This document shows, piece by piece, positions 51,481 to 63,243 of a stretch of DNA of 64,000 nucleotides. Each line of letters opens with the position of its first letter. Position 1 is the first letter of the stretch. Origin of the DNA: Panulirus ornatus (lineage: Eukaryota > Arthropoda > Malacostraca > Decapoda > Palinuridae); NCBI RefSeq assembly GCF_036320965.1, contig NC_092228.1, positions 11,755,262-11,819,261 of the forward strand, written 5' to 3'. The translations under genes and the position numbers were made by a program. The notes under the pieces were generated by a model, which was given only the letters and a program-made list of their open reading frames with translations, was not told where the DNA came from and did not search any database.

Positions 51481-52111
51481 ATAACGACCGCGTAAATAAA
51501 TCCATGGGTATCAATGAACATAAAACAACTGAGAAATAGTTAAGACAATCTACGTAAAAAAATACATTTATACTTCTTAATTTATAGAATGTATAATTTT
51601 GAATATTAATTAATATATCATTAATGATCAACAACTAATATCTATTTTGTCTAAGTAAAAAAATTGCACTCATGAGTATAGATCTTAACGTTAAGGAAAC
51701 TCGGGAACAAAACGAATTACCTTGTCTCATAGACTGATATTGGGGAAATTTATGGAAAAAAAAGGCAGCAAGTCAAAAAATCAGCACAAAAGATATTTCT
51801 TGCGTCAATTTCTTGCATCAATTTACTTATTTCTTTTTATTTTTGCGTTCTCTGTAACTTGAGAGTAGAGCCAGCGGACCAGTCATTTAGATTTTAGGAG
51901 GGAAGAAAACAAGCGCCCAAGATCTTGTATTTTAGATAAGGCATTCTTCGGACTGATAGAAACTCTCGGGATTATGACGAACCATTTCGTAATGTTCGAT
52001 GGGTCGCGAAATTGAAGCAAGTTCACGAAAAGCTGATAAGTCAGAAAACTGACTCAAAAAGTACAAAAGTGACGACGCCTTTTAAGACTGATTACCCCTT
52101 ACCTATGACAG
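51481..52111. other. Unassigned AT-rich sequence
   Basis: No gene or repeat recognised. Confidence 0.3.
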
Positions 52112-52190
52112 GATTACCAGGGACGAGAAGCGTTCCACATGGTCTTCGCCAGAGACATTGCTACGCTTGGGCTGAACATCGTGGAGAACT
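52112..52190 (+). CDS. Orphan exon of unknown protein
   Basis: A short GC-richer segment is bounded by an acceptor (CCTATGACAG, ending 52111) and a strong donor (ACT|GTAAGA at 52191). In the frame starting at 52112 it encodes 26 residues, beginning DYQGREAFHMVFARD and ending IATLGLNIVEN, and leaves in phase 1. The sequence is balanced and protein-like, unlike its AT-rich surroundings. I do not recognise the family. It is on the plus strand, 6 kb upstream of the dynein start exon and separated from it by the PLE pair. It may be an exon of another plus-strand gene or a relic captured by a repeat. Confidence 0.42.
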
Positions 52191-54320
<2,130 letters not shown>

Positions 54321-54328
54321 ATATTGGA

Positions 54329-55752
54329 AAGGATCACAATTTTGCGCGTGATCAAGATATTCCTATGAGTCCACGGGGAAAATGAAACACGAAAAGTTCC
54401 CAAGTGCACTTTCGTGTAATAATCACATCATCAGGGGAGACACAAGAGAGGAATATAACAGTCAGTTGACATACATCGAAGAGACGAAGCTAGGACGCCA
54501 TTTGGTAACGTGATTGTCCAAAACATACAACGAGCGTTCATAAGCTTATCATTTTACAAATCTTATCAACAATAAAGTTATCTAATTTGTACAGACCATC
54601 ACTAATATTAAGATTATAATTCTTTGTGTATCTAATAACAGAAGATTCAATGATATTTCTCTTGGTAATAGAGTTAACAACTGAGATGGCGTTACTCCAG
54701 TCAATACAATGATCATAGTTTTTAACATGATTAAACAAGGCATTTGATTCTTGTCCCGTTCTTATACTATATTTATGTTGCTTAAGTCTAACAGAAAGAT
54801 CCTTACCAGTCTGACCAACATAAGATTTATCACAGTTTCCACAAGGAACTTTATAGATGCAACCAAAAGAATTTTCTGGTGAATTCCTGATTAAGATATT
54901 CTTTATAGTATTATTGTTAGTAAAGGCAACATTTACATTAAAGGATTTAAGCAACATGGGAAGCAAAGTGAAATTATTATTAAAAGGGAGAACTAAAAGA
55001 TTCTTGATGTCAATGGGAGGTTTGGGCTCAACTCTATAAAATGATTTCTTTGCTAACTTAAGGGATTTATCAATGAAAGATCTAAGGTACTTTAACTTAT
55101 ATCCAATAGAATATATCTTCTCAAACTCATCATCAATAAACTCTGGACTGCAAATACTTAATGTCCTTAGGAACATAGATTGAAATGATGATAATTTAAC
55201 TCTGTCATGTTGAGATGAGTAATAATGGATATATGAGCATACATTGGTGAGTTTTCTGTATATGCTAAACTTAAACTTGTTTCCTTGTCTATGGATTATG
55301 CAGTCTAAAAATGGTAACATACAATTATTTTCATTTTCCACAGTAAATTTGATGGAAGGTACTAGATTGTTAAGTAAGGGGAGAAATATTTGTAAATTTT
55401 CATTTGTTGGCCAAACACAAAGAACATCATCTACATACCTAAACCAAATTGCATTAGAAGGTAAGATATCCTTCAGTAATTTTGTGTCAAAATATTCCAT
55501 ATAAAGATTACTTAGTACAGGTGAAAGAAGGTTACCCATTGCCATACCAAATTTTTGAGCATAATAATCTCCATTAAATTGAAATACACAGTCTTTTATA
55601 CACAATTTTATCAGTTCAGTGAAATTAGACTTTGAAACAGGTAATTGAATATCATCCAAGACATCAAATAGATATTCTAAAAGGTCATCAACTGGAACTT
55701 TCGTGAAAAGTAAGGAAACATCAAAGCTAACTAGTTTGGAATCAAAATTAAT
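54329..55752 (-). mobile_element. Penelope-like retroelement, GIY-YIG type, 5'-truncated copy 1
   Basis: The copy runs on the minus strand from about 55752 to the terminal ATTGTGATCCTTTCC-like end at about 54329. It contains the 3' half of the RT, the GIY-YIG endonuclease and a non-coding tail of about 200 bases (CAACTGACTGTTATATTCC, CACGAAAGTGCACTTGGGAA, CCCCGTGGACTCATAGGA). The 5' part of the RT and any N-terminal region are missing. It faces copy 2 head to head. Confidence 0.9.
54538..55752 (-). CDS. Penelope-like RT (partial) fused to GIY-YIG endonuclease, copy 1
   Basis: The frame stays open from the inversion point near 55752 to a stop at 54538, about 400 codons with no start codon because the 5' end is missing. 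RT motif A is visible as LVSFDVSLLFTKVP, followed by AQKFGMAMGNLLSPVLSN (motif B region) and the catalytic FRYVDDVLCVW (motif C, YVDD). The C-terminal part has CIYKVPCGNCDKSYVGQTGK and LSVRLKQHK, a GIY-YIG nuclease of the Penelope type with its Cys pair. Such proteins copy element RNA at a nicked target. The surviving part is intact, but the truncation means the copy cannot act alone. Confidence 0.88.
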   Translation of the reverse strand: MNFDSKLVSFDVSLLFTKVPVDDLLEYLFDVLDDIQLPVSKSNFTELIKLCIKDCVFQFNGDYYAQKFGMAMGNLLSPVLSNLYMEYFDTKLLKDILPSNAIWFRYVDDVLCVWPTNENLQIFLPLLNNLVPSIKFTVENENNCMLPFLDCIIHRQGNKFKFSIYRKLTNVCSYIHYYSSQHDRVKLSSFQSMFLRTLSICSPEFIDDEFEKIYSIGYKLKYLRSFIDKSLKLAKKSFYRVEPKPPIDIKNLLVLPFNNNFTLLPMLLKSFNVNVAFTNNNTIKNILIRNSPENSFGCIYKVPCGNCDKSYVGQTGKDLSVRLKQHKYSIRTGQESNALFNHVKNYDHCIDWSNAISVVNSITKRNIIESSVIRYTKNYNLNISDGLYKLDNFIVDKICKMISL

Positions 55753-56891
55753 ATTGATATTATTTGATGTCTTGGATGATATTCAATTACCTGTTTCAAA
55801 GTCTAATTTCATTGAACTGATAAAATTGTGTATAAAAGACTGTGTATTTCAATTTAATGGAGATTATTATGCTCAAAAATTTGGTATGGCAATGGGTAAC
55901 CTTCTTTCACCTGTACTAAGCAATCTTTTTATATGGAATTTTTTGAAACAAAATTACTAAAGGATATCTTACCTTCTAATGCAATTTGGTTTACTTATGT
56001 AGATGATGTTCTTTGTGTTTGGCCAACAAATGAAAATTTACAAATATTTCTCCCCTTACTTAACAATTTAGTACCTTCCATCAAATTTACTGTAGAAAAT
56101 AAAAATATTGGTATGTTGCCATTTTTAGATTGCATGATCCATAGACAAGGAAACAAGTTTAAGTTTAGCATGTACAGAAAACCCACCAATGTATGCTCAT
56201 ATATCCATTATTACTCATCTCAACATGACAGTTAAATTATCATCATTTCAATCTGTTCCTAAGGGCATTACGTATTTGTAGTCCAGAGTTTATTGATGAT
56301 GAGTTTGAGAAGATATATTCTATTGGACATAAGTTAAAGTACCCTAGATCTTTCATTGATAAATCCCTTAAGTTAGCAAAGAAATCATTTTATAGAGTTA
56401 AGCCCAAACCTCCCATTGACATCAAGAATCTTTTAGTTCTCCCTTTTAATAATAATTTCACTTTGCTTCCCGTGTTGCTTAAATCCTTTAATGTAAATGT
56501 TGCCTTTACCAACAATAATACTATAAAGAATATCTTAATCAGGAATTCACCAGAAAATTCTCTTGGTTGCATCTATAAAGTTCCTTGTGGAAACTGTGAT
56601 AAATTTCATGTTGGTCAGACTGGTAAAGATCTTTCTGTTAGACTTAAGCAACATAAATATAGTATAAGAACGGGACAAGAATCAAATGCTTTGTTTAATC
56701 ATGTTAAAAACTATGATCATTGTATTGACTGGAGTAACGCCATTTCAGTTGTTAACTCTATTACCAAGAGAAATATCATTGAATCTTCTATTATTAAGTA
56801 CACAAAGAATTATAATCTTAATATCAGTGATGGTCTGTACAAATTAGATAACTTTATTGTTGATAAGATTTGTAAAATGATAAGTTTATGA
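55753..56891 (+). pseudogene. Penelope-like RT (partial) and GIY-YIG endonuclease, copy 2, frameshifted
   Basis: Aligned with copy 1, this copy has an extra T in the AGCAATCTTTTTATATGG region (about 55925), which shifts the frame. It also has a deletion near 56232 (CATGACAGTTAAATT against CATGACAGAGTTAAATT), which stops the frame after the SSQHDS segment. YVDD is still present (FTYVDDVLCVW, about 55995-56030), and the GIY-YIG part is open again from about 56463 to the stop at 56891 (GCIYKVPCGNCDKFHVGQTG). Motif A is missing. It is a dead copy. Confidence 0.85.
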
Positions 56892-57070
56892 ACGCTCGTT
56901 GTATGCTTTGGACAATTACATGTTTACCAAATGGCGTCCTAGCTTCGTCTCTTCGATGTATATCAACTGACTGTCATAATTCCTCTCTTGTGTCTCACCT
57001 GATGATGTGATTATTACACGAAAGTGCACTTGGGAACTTTTCGTGTTTCATTTTTCCCGTGGACTCATAG

Positions 57071-57074
<4 letters not shown>
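55753..57074 (+). mobile_element. Penelope-like retroelement, GIY-YIG type, 5'-truncated copy 2
   Basis: A plus-strand copy of the same family begins at the inversion point with TTTGATGTCTTGGATGATAT, just after RT motif A. It runs through RT, GIY-YIG and the tail (ACACGAAAGTGCACTTGGGA, CCCGTGGACTCATAGGA) into (TA)n. The two copies are very similar over about 1.3 kb and make a long imperfect palindrome. At the hinge lies the short dyad AATATTGATATT. Confidence 0.9.

Positions 57075-57154
<80 letters not shown>
57075..57154. repeat. (TA)n microsatellite at the PLE terminus
   Basis: About 40 TA units directly after the PLE end GGACTCATAGGAA. Confidence 0.95.
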
Positions 57155-57157
<3 letters not shown>

Positions 57158-58005
57158 CTTTTCATACGCAGCCACAGCAGCACTTATTTCTCGCTACTCC
57201 ATGGATCACTGGGTCACTATGAGCTGTGTTTGCCTCTCCTTGATTCAGACTGGTTTCAAAACTGGCCTTCACATCAGATACAGTGGACTTTTTTTTTTCC
57301 TCACTTTTAAATCTTTTGTAATACATATGGAAAAGATTTACAACGTAAATTGTGAATCATATAAAGATTATCCATATAGATAGAGATGTATCAATAATTC
57401 TATTACCAAAACAGGAGTACAATGATTCCGTAGCTCATTTGTTTCACGCAGTGCTCGCAGGTTATGTTTACCGTCTCCATGGCAACAGGACGCTACTCGA
57501 GCACTTCATTAGCCTACGGATCCAGATATATACAAGAGACAGTCTTCCACAATAGTTCTAGTTCTGTGTATATGATAGCTGATTCCTCAGCATGTATACT
57601 TATAGTATACGTTGATCTTTAAAAGCTTTAGATGTCAGTAATGAGTTGTGGATTATATTACGTGAAAGTTACAGTATATGTACAAATACGGTGTAAGTGT
57701 GTTTGAAAAATGTGGATTTGTGTCATTTAAAAGCACAGACTCAGTTGTGTAAGTGATTGATCTTGTACAAAAATGTTCTTTTGCGATAGTTTCTTATTGA
57801 TTGCATTCGTTATTACAGTCGAATGTGACAATAATGTTTCGGCCATAATTGTTACCTGAGTCAGACATTATGTGGGTAAAGGTTCCCTGAAGTTTTTCTA
57901 CTGGCTGTGTTATTCGGGTTTACAGATTCTTTTTTAGGAGATTCAGTAATATTTTCGGTTATGGATAAGTATAGGAATAGCAGATTATTTTTTTTTTCTT
58001 TTCAG
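57155..58005. other. Upstream region of the dynein heavy chain gene
   Basis: It holds the putative RFX/forkhead site (57465-57486) and presumably the transcription start and a non-coding first exon, because the coding exon at 58086 is preceded by a splice acceptor. I cannot place the start site or the first donor. Confidence 0.4.
57465..57486 (+). promoter_or_regulatory. Composite forkhead site and RFX X-box
   Basis: GTCTCCATGGCAAC (57473-57486) matches every position of the X-box consensus RYYNYYATRRNRAC bound by RFX factors. TGTTTAC (57465-57471), one base upstream, is a perfect forkhead core. In animals RFX, often with a forkhead factor (FOXJ1 in vertebrates, Fd3F in Drosophila chordotonal neurons), drives axonemal genes. 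The next gene, about 600 bases downstream on the plus strand, is an axonemal dynein heavy chain. The motif match is seen; the regulatory role is inferred. Confidence 0.6.
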
Positions 58006-58250
58006 TTGCACGTATCCGAATAATTCCATGATATCGACAGGACTCATAAACATTATTTCACAGCGGTGATATCATAAGATAGACGATGGCGACGACGGCA
58101 GCTCTTTCGACGACGGGAACGACTGGGCAACAAGTCGTGGCGACAGAGCAGCAGACGCAGCAGCAGCAGCAAGCGTCGCTGACGGAACAGCAGCAGCAAC
58201 GGTCGGTTGAGACCGAGGAGCATCCTCGTACAGGCGTCACCGTTACTCTG
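58006..58250 (+). CDS. DNAH6-like: Dynein heavy chain gene, first coding exon (Q-rich N-terminus)
   Basis: The exon opens after a strong acceptor (T-rich tract then TTTTCAG, ending 58005). It has an in-frame TAG at 58080, and ATG at 58086 in a good context (GACGATGG). The protein is low complexity, rich in Thr and Gln (MATTAALSTTGTTGQQVV, then QQQQQ and QQQQ runs), like the poorly conserved tips of dynein tails. Three donors keep phase 0: after 58235, 58241 and 58250; CTG|GTATTT at 58250 looks best. All fit the phase 0 acceptor at 59427. Assignment to the dynein gene rests on strand, phase and absence of any other start exon. Confidence 0.55.
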
Positions 58251-59427
58251 GTATTTGACTGTGGTTACCAGTACTCATAGTGCACGCCTGTGTCACTTAA
58301 CTCCTCCGTAATGCACCGCTTGACACATAGCACTCGCCACACTCGCAGCTTCCCACTCAGCTTGCCACGCACCGCTCATATTGTCACACACCACTCGTCA
58401 GACACCACATATCACACGTCACTCATAAGAAATCATGTGTCACACATCACTTTTATGACATCATCTGTCAGACCACTTATCAAAAAGCACCTGTCACGCA
58501 CCAATCTGATACAACTTGTCTGCCTACATTTCCTGCACCGTTCTACAAACACCATCATCATCATACCAACCGTGGTGCACCGTCCGTCTCGCATAAGCCC
58601 TAATGCCGCCCATCACACACAACGCTTGCCCAGTCACCCAACTCACACAGCCCTCGACACACCAGGCACACACAACCAACCTGACATTCTATTCATCTTT
58701 GACATTATCTGTCTCACACAGTCTTGTACAACACCCATATCACACACAAAATTAAGACCCTGACTCCATGACACCACTTATCTCACAACCCTCTGATACA
58801 TCACAAAGGATGCATCCCAAATTACAGACATTATCGGATGAGCAAAACTCTGTAACTGGGTATCAAAGGTAGCGAAATCCCAAAAGTGCAGTATGTGCCT
58901 GGGTTTTGTAGTCTAAAGGGATCTATAACTCAGTGAAGTACACAGATATGTGTTTTGTGAAGTTCGTTGCAAAGAGATGTAAATCGGAGTTATATGCTAT
59001 TTAGGTGTACAACTGAATAAGGTGTCTAGCCAAGAAAGATGAACAGATTAAAAAGATGAGTGATTTTGGATGTTACGATTGAGTGAGTAGTATTTGTTGT
59101 TACTGTCATCCGAAAATCGTTTGATTTGCATGACCAGGTACCTTCTACCTCTTTTGCTCTCAAGCCACTTTAATAAGGAGGGCATCTAGGAATATTTAGG
59201 AATCACAAGGCTTTGTATTGTGGCTCACAAGCTTTACCACAGCAATCGCTGCCAACTTGCAGGAAGTCGATTAAACAAAACATAGGTTAATGAGAAAATA
59301 TATATCAATCTTAATGATTTTCTGTTCTTGTACTTCCTATTCACCAGATAGGTAAGTTTAGGTGAGGTGGTTTTAGGACTCCCGTGTAAGGGGGAATCTC
59401 ATGATTCATGTATTCTGTATTGTACAG
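58251..59427 (+). other. Dynein gene intron 1
   Basis: The stretch 58290-58800 is a degenerate tandem repeat built on phrases such as TGTCACACACCACTCGTCAG, which creates a long but meaningless Thr/His/Ser-rich open frame. The remainder shows nothing. Confidence 0.5.
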
Positions 59428-59780
59428 CCAACCATCCAAGTGACGGAGCCGCGCGTCCCCACAAGCGAAGCTGTAACCCCTGAGCTGCTCGCCCTCGACC
59501 TGAGGGACACCTCTCGGCCACCTACATCATCAGTAACAGTCAGGACGTCGTCCAGTACGTCATCCACCTCAGGGATCTCCACTTTGCCCTTGCTGGAGAA
59601 GGTATCAAGGCCTCGCCCGTCGTCCTCAGAGGTGAAGCTGCCGCCCTTGGTAGTCCCTCCCTTGATCCCGCCTGCCACTCTGGCTGAGGCGGTTGAACTG
59701 GTTCGTAAGTCTAACATGATGCTCTACCTGACGCTCAAGCACTCACCATCAGAGCTGGAATATAACCCATACAGCTTCAA
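59428..59780 (+). CDS. DNAH6-like: Axonemal dynein heavy chain, N-terminal tail exon 2
   Basis: Acceptor TTGTACAG ends at 59427, and donor AA|GTAAGT follows 59780. The exon holds 117 codons plus two bases. The first part is a Ser/Thr/Pro-rich linker (SVTVRTSSSTSSTSGIST). The last 30 residues (LAEAVELVRKSN, then LTLKHSPSELEYNPYSF) match the pattern '.I.I.E.....Y........IEY..Y.LKVV' at the start of the conserved tail of axonemal dynein heavy chains, closest to my memory of DNAH6. The product is the motor subunit of an inner-arm axonemal dynein, and this part forms the tail that binds intermediate chains and the doublet microtubule. Confidence 0.72.
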
Positions 59781-60248
59781 GTAAGTATTCAAGGTATATT
59801 CTTAAGAGGTTATTTATTCCACACCTTATTATCATAATTATAACTTCTCCCGTATGAAGAGGATCATCTTTACCTTTTGCCAGCTTGGAGAATTACAGAT
59901 ATTAGATAGCAAGGTGGTATTTATCTTTGAGATCATTACAGTAAAAGAAGGCTTAGTGATGGTTGATAGATGAATTAGACAGTATTTCAGTGAAACATGT
60001 CAAAAACATAACCTCCTCAAATCTGTTTAGACCTGCTATCGTAACTGAAAGTATTGATTGGCTGTTTATGACAGGTTCTTATGGATAGATTTTGTATATA
60101 AGCCATTAGTGTTTTCTTGGTTTATATGAAGGAAGCTGCTCCATGGGGAACACTTTCTGAGGGAAGTGATTATCATTCGTGAAAGGTTAGGTTAGGTTGG
60201 GTTAAAAGATATTGTTTGTTTTTCTGTATATTGCATGTTGATATGGGA

Positions 60249-60860
60249 TGTGGTCCGAAATACGTTAATAAGTTGACATGTATTTGTTGGTTGAGATAAG
60301 CTATGGTTCGAAATACGGTAATACGGAGTTGACTTGTATTTGTTGATTAAGCTATGGTTCGAAATACGCTAATACGGAGTTGACTTGTATTTGTTGATTA
60401 AGCTATGGTTCGAAATACGCTAATAAGGAGTTATATTTGTTGGTTATGGTTCGAAATAGCGCGCTAATAAGGAGTTGACTTGTATTTGTTGATTAAGCTG
60501 TGGTTCGAAATACGCTAATAAGGAGTTATATTTGTTGGTTATGGTTCGAAATAGCGCGCTAATAAGGAGTTGACTTGTATTTGTTGATTAAGCTATGGTT
60601 CGAAATACGCTAATAAGGAGTTATATTTGTTGATTATGGTTCGAAATAGCGCGCTAATAAAGGAGTTGACGTATTTGTTGATTAAGCTGTGGTTCGAAAT
60701 ACGCTAATAAGGAGTTATATTTGTTGGTTATGGTTCGAAATAGCACGCTAATAAGGAGTTGACTCGCATTTGTTGGTTAAGCTATTGTTCGAAATACGCT
60801 AATAAGGAGTTGACGTGGGTGTTTTTCGGTGTACAAAGGCTGTGTGGTCCGCTAATAAGT
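60249..60860. repeat. Minisatellite, units of about 40 and 50 bp
   Basis: About a dozen copies of a unit with the core GGTTCGAAATACGCTAATAA and GGAGTTGACTTGTATTTGTT. From about 60420 long units alternate with shorter ones (GGAGTTATATTTGTTGGTTA, GTTCGAAATAGCGCGCTAAT), giving a higher-order period of roughly 95 bases. It lies within the dynein intron. Confidence 0.9.
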
Positions 60861-61091
60861 AGTTGACGTAAGACGTGCTACTTTGCAGAGGATGTTGATG
60901 ATGATGTAGATAGTGGTATTTCAATTATAATCAAGAGTCGACACAAGATTTGGTGTTATTATGTTTAAGAGGGAAACAACATGAGTCAAACTAGTTAGAT
61001 GTGAAAGGAAGACTGACTGACGTAAATATACAGTCGAATGGAGTCAGTAATGAGGGATGTTATCCATCCTACAGTTGTTGTATAGTGAAAG

Positions 61092-61308
61092 GTGGAATGT
61101 AAAGGATCTGGAAATGTGGAATAGTGGAATGTAAAGGATCTGGAAATGTGGAATAGTGGAATGTAAAGGATCTGGAAATGTGGAATAGTGGAATGTAAAG
61201 GATCTGGAAATGTGGAATAGTGGAATGTAAAGGATCTGGAAATGTGGAATAGTGGAATGTAAAGGATCTGGAAATGTGGAATAGTGGAATGTAAAGATCT
61301 GGAAATAG
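61092..61308. repeat. 32-bp tandem repeat, seven copies
   Basis: The unit starts GTGGAATGTAAAGGATCTGG and recurs at 61092, 61124, 61156, 61188, 61220, 61252 and 61284, nearly without variation. The last copy has a one-base deletion and decays. The regular protein frame on the opposite strand is a by-product. Confidence 0.95.
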
Positions 61309-61747
61309 AAAGCGTCGATATACTGAATTCTAGTAGATTTGGGAAAGATGGACAAAAAAAAAAAAATCAAGTTATCGAGGACACTGATGATATAAAGTGC
61401 TACGGTTATAATTTAGAATTTTAATGGTTAAGGTTGAAGTCGTACAAAGATACATGGCGGGAAGAAGCACGTTAGCTTTATGTCAATAGGATAGAGGAGA
61501 TCATGTAAAATAACTATTGTTGGCGAAGGCTTGCAGAACACATTAAAACAGGTTATGACGCCATACACTTTGTGATGGAAATATATTAGTCAGTATCCAT
61601 CCCTAGAACTATTTCTGTAAACTATTATCGCTGTGGATGAATCGCTGTGTATCAGTAGCACTAATATACATTAGCTCTTGTGTTATGAAGAAAAAGTAGT
61701 TGCGTCTCAGCAGTAACATCGCTCCGTGCTTACGGTGCGTCTTTTAG

Positions 61748-61892
61748 CGTGGAGTGCAAGCGCCCCCGCGGAGCGAGCCAGTACGCCATCTTGAGCAGTG
61801 CAGGGGTCACTCAGGTCTGGCCCACGGAGGTCACCTTCACTTCTATGGAAGATTTCCAGAGGGAATTTGCCGTCTACAGGGAGCTCAAGAAG
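61748..61892 (+). CDS. DNAH6-like: Axonemal dynein heavy chain, N-terminal tail exon 3
   Basis: Acceptor CGTCTTTTAG ends at 61747, and donor AAG|GTGAGT follows 61892. The first base completes the split codon from exon 2 (AA|C), so the joined protein reads YSFNVECK. It continues QYAILSSAGVTQVWPTEVTF and then FQREFAVYRELKK. This fits the dynein tail pattern 'DYYTIS..GVTH......EF.....W..EY..Y..L.KI'. The exon ends in phase 0. The agreement of phase, order and family pattern with its neighbours makes the call strong. Confidence 0.8.
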
Positions 61893-62067
61893 GTGAGTGG
61901 TGAGGCTTTTTCGCCATTGTCCATACCCGGTACATTTATGTAGCAGATTTGCCATTTATGCATAAACTAAAGACACCAGTGGTCACTCCTGATAATAGTG
62001 GACTGCAGAACCTCCACTTTCCCCCCCCTCAACAAATTTGTTCATTACCATAACTTGTCAGTCGAGA

Positions 62068-62151
<84 letters not shown>
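62068..62151. repeat. (GA)n microsatellite in a dynein intron
   Basis: About 40 GA units between exons 3 and 4. Confidence 0.95.
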
Positions 62152-62155
<4 letters not shown>

Positions 62156-62495
62156 GTGTAGCTGGTAGAGTAGTCATTAAGTAGGAGTATGTGGTATTGT
62201 GCATGGTTAAGGATGTATGGGAAGGGACTGTAAGTCTGCACTCGTGGATAGTGAGAGAATGCTGAACAGACATAATTGATGTATAGAAATGAATTTTGAT
62301 CGTTGTTGCATTTGTGGATTATGATAACAGACAAGAGAGGCAGAAAGCAATACACCTGGTGTAAACACTAAAGTAGAAATCATTTTGGCTGGTAAGAAAA
62401 AGTGAAGTTTGAAACAAGAGTCACACAATCAAATGCTGGGGGCGTCTCAGTGTGCTGAGGACAACTTCATTAATTGCATTTCGTCATCCACGCAG

Positions 62496-62687
62496 ATTCG
62501 TTTTTTCCGCAACTTTCGAGTGAACAAGACGTGGCAGGTGTGGCGGCGGAGTGTACGCTGTCGCAAGGTGAGGGAGGCCAAGACCCGCGTCGCAGCCTAC
62601 CTCCTCACTCACCAGCCGCCCTTCCACGCCACGCTCACTAACATTGCTGCCCTCTGTCATCGCCTGTCCCATATGGGCCTCCTGCAG
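62496..62687 (+). CDS. DNAH6-like: Axonemal dynein heavy chain, N-terminal tail exon 4
   Basis: Acceptor CATCCACGCAG ends at 62495, and donor CAG|GTGGGT follows 62687. The exon has 64 codons in phase 0 on both sides. IRFFRNFRVNKTWQVWRRSV and RCRKV correspond to the very characteristic 'F..FRKWKAFSVWRKNVRSKK' of axonemal dynein heavy chain tails. LTNIAALCHRLSHMGLLQ corresponds to 'LLKI..LCYHLS.MGL'. This is the clearest family signature among the dynein exons. The DNAH6 subtype is from memory of the human protein and less sure than the family. Confidence 0.88.
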
Positions 62688-63086
62688 GTGGGTGCTGCTG
62701 GACTCGATGTGTTTGTTTACCCATTTCTGATATCGTAGGTATGCCTGTCAACACTTGTGTGTGCGTTTGAGTTTTCATGGCTGTCTCCGCACTTGAACGA
62801 GTTTGTAATTAATCGCTTAATTAGTGCTAGTCACTTGGTCATCAGTGAAGAAAAACTGCTCGTCTGGTGTGTACTCTTAATAAATAGAAATTCACTTCGT
62901 TGAAGGTAGTCAGAAAACATCACTGTGGCACAAAGAGAATGAGGAAAATGTGTAGGAAGTGAGGTACAGATTCATGCCAGTCGGACTTCGATGTATACCG
63001 ATGAGGAATAAGATCACTGAAATGATGTGGCCTGGGTAGTGGGGTAAATGTAAGGTGCTGATGATAATGGTGAGGTCTTGCTACAG
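62688..63086 (+). other. Dynein gene intron 4
   Basis: Ordinary intron of 399 bases. Nothing else is visible in it. Confidence 0.7.
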
Positions 63087-63243
63087 GTGAGCAGCGATGA
63101 GCCGGTACTGATGGAGGCCTGGGTAGCCAGGCAGCAGGCAGCGCTGACCAACGTGAGGACCCGCTTGGCCTCATTCAGGTCCCTCCTTCTTCAGGTGGTG
63201 GCCTGCATGGTGCAGAGCGACGACCCCCCTGCAGACACTGACG
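63087..63243 (+). CDS. DNAH6-like: Axonemal dynein heavy chain, N-terminal tail exon 5
   Basis: Acceptor TTGCTACAG ends at 63086, and donor ACG|GTGAGA follows 63243. The exon has 52 codons plus one base. The protein (VSSDEPVLMEAWVARQQAAL then TNVRTRLASFRSLLLQVVAC) is helical and aligns in position with the tail helix after the WRKNV segment. It ends in acidic DDPPADTDG. It contains an internal CAG|GTGGTG that could serve as a rarely used alternative donor. It continues exon 4 in phase 0. Confidence 0.75.

Larger units (their letters stand above)
59781..61747 (+). other. Dynein gene intron 2
   Basis: It contains two tandem repeats listed separately (60249-60860, 61092-61308). The remainder is unremarkable AT-rich sequence. 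Confidence 0.6.

Noticed and set aside
55244..55504. Plus-strand frames across PLE copy 1 and minus-strand frames across copy 2
   Set aside because: Antisense shadows of the Penelope-like RT frames.
58290..58763. 157-codon plus-strand frame rich in His, Thr and Ser
   Set aside because: It lies in a degenerate tandem repeat within the dynein intron, with no splice sites joining it in frame to neighbours.
60185..60203. GGTTAGGTTAGGTT as interstitial telomere sequence
   Set aside because: Fewer than three perfect units; too short to mean anything.
61044..61370. Minus-strand frame with repeated FHISRSFTFHYSTFPDP-like units
   Set aside because: It is the shadow of a 32-bp tandem repeat in a dynein intron, and the repeat period is not a multiple of three.
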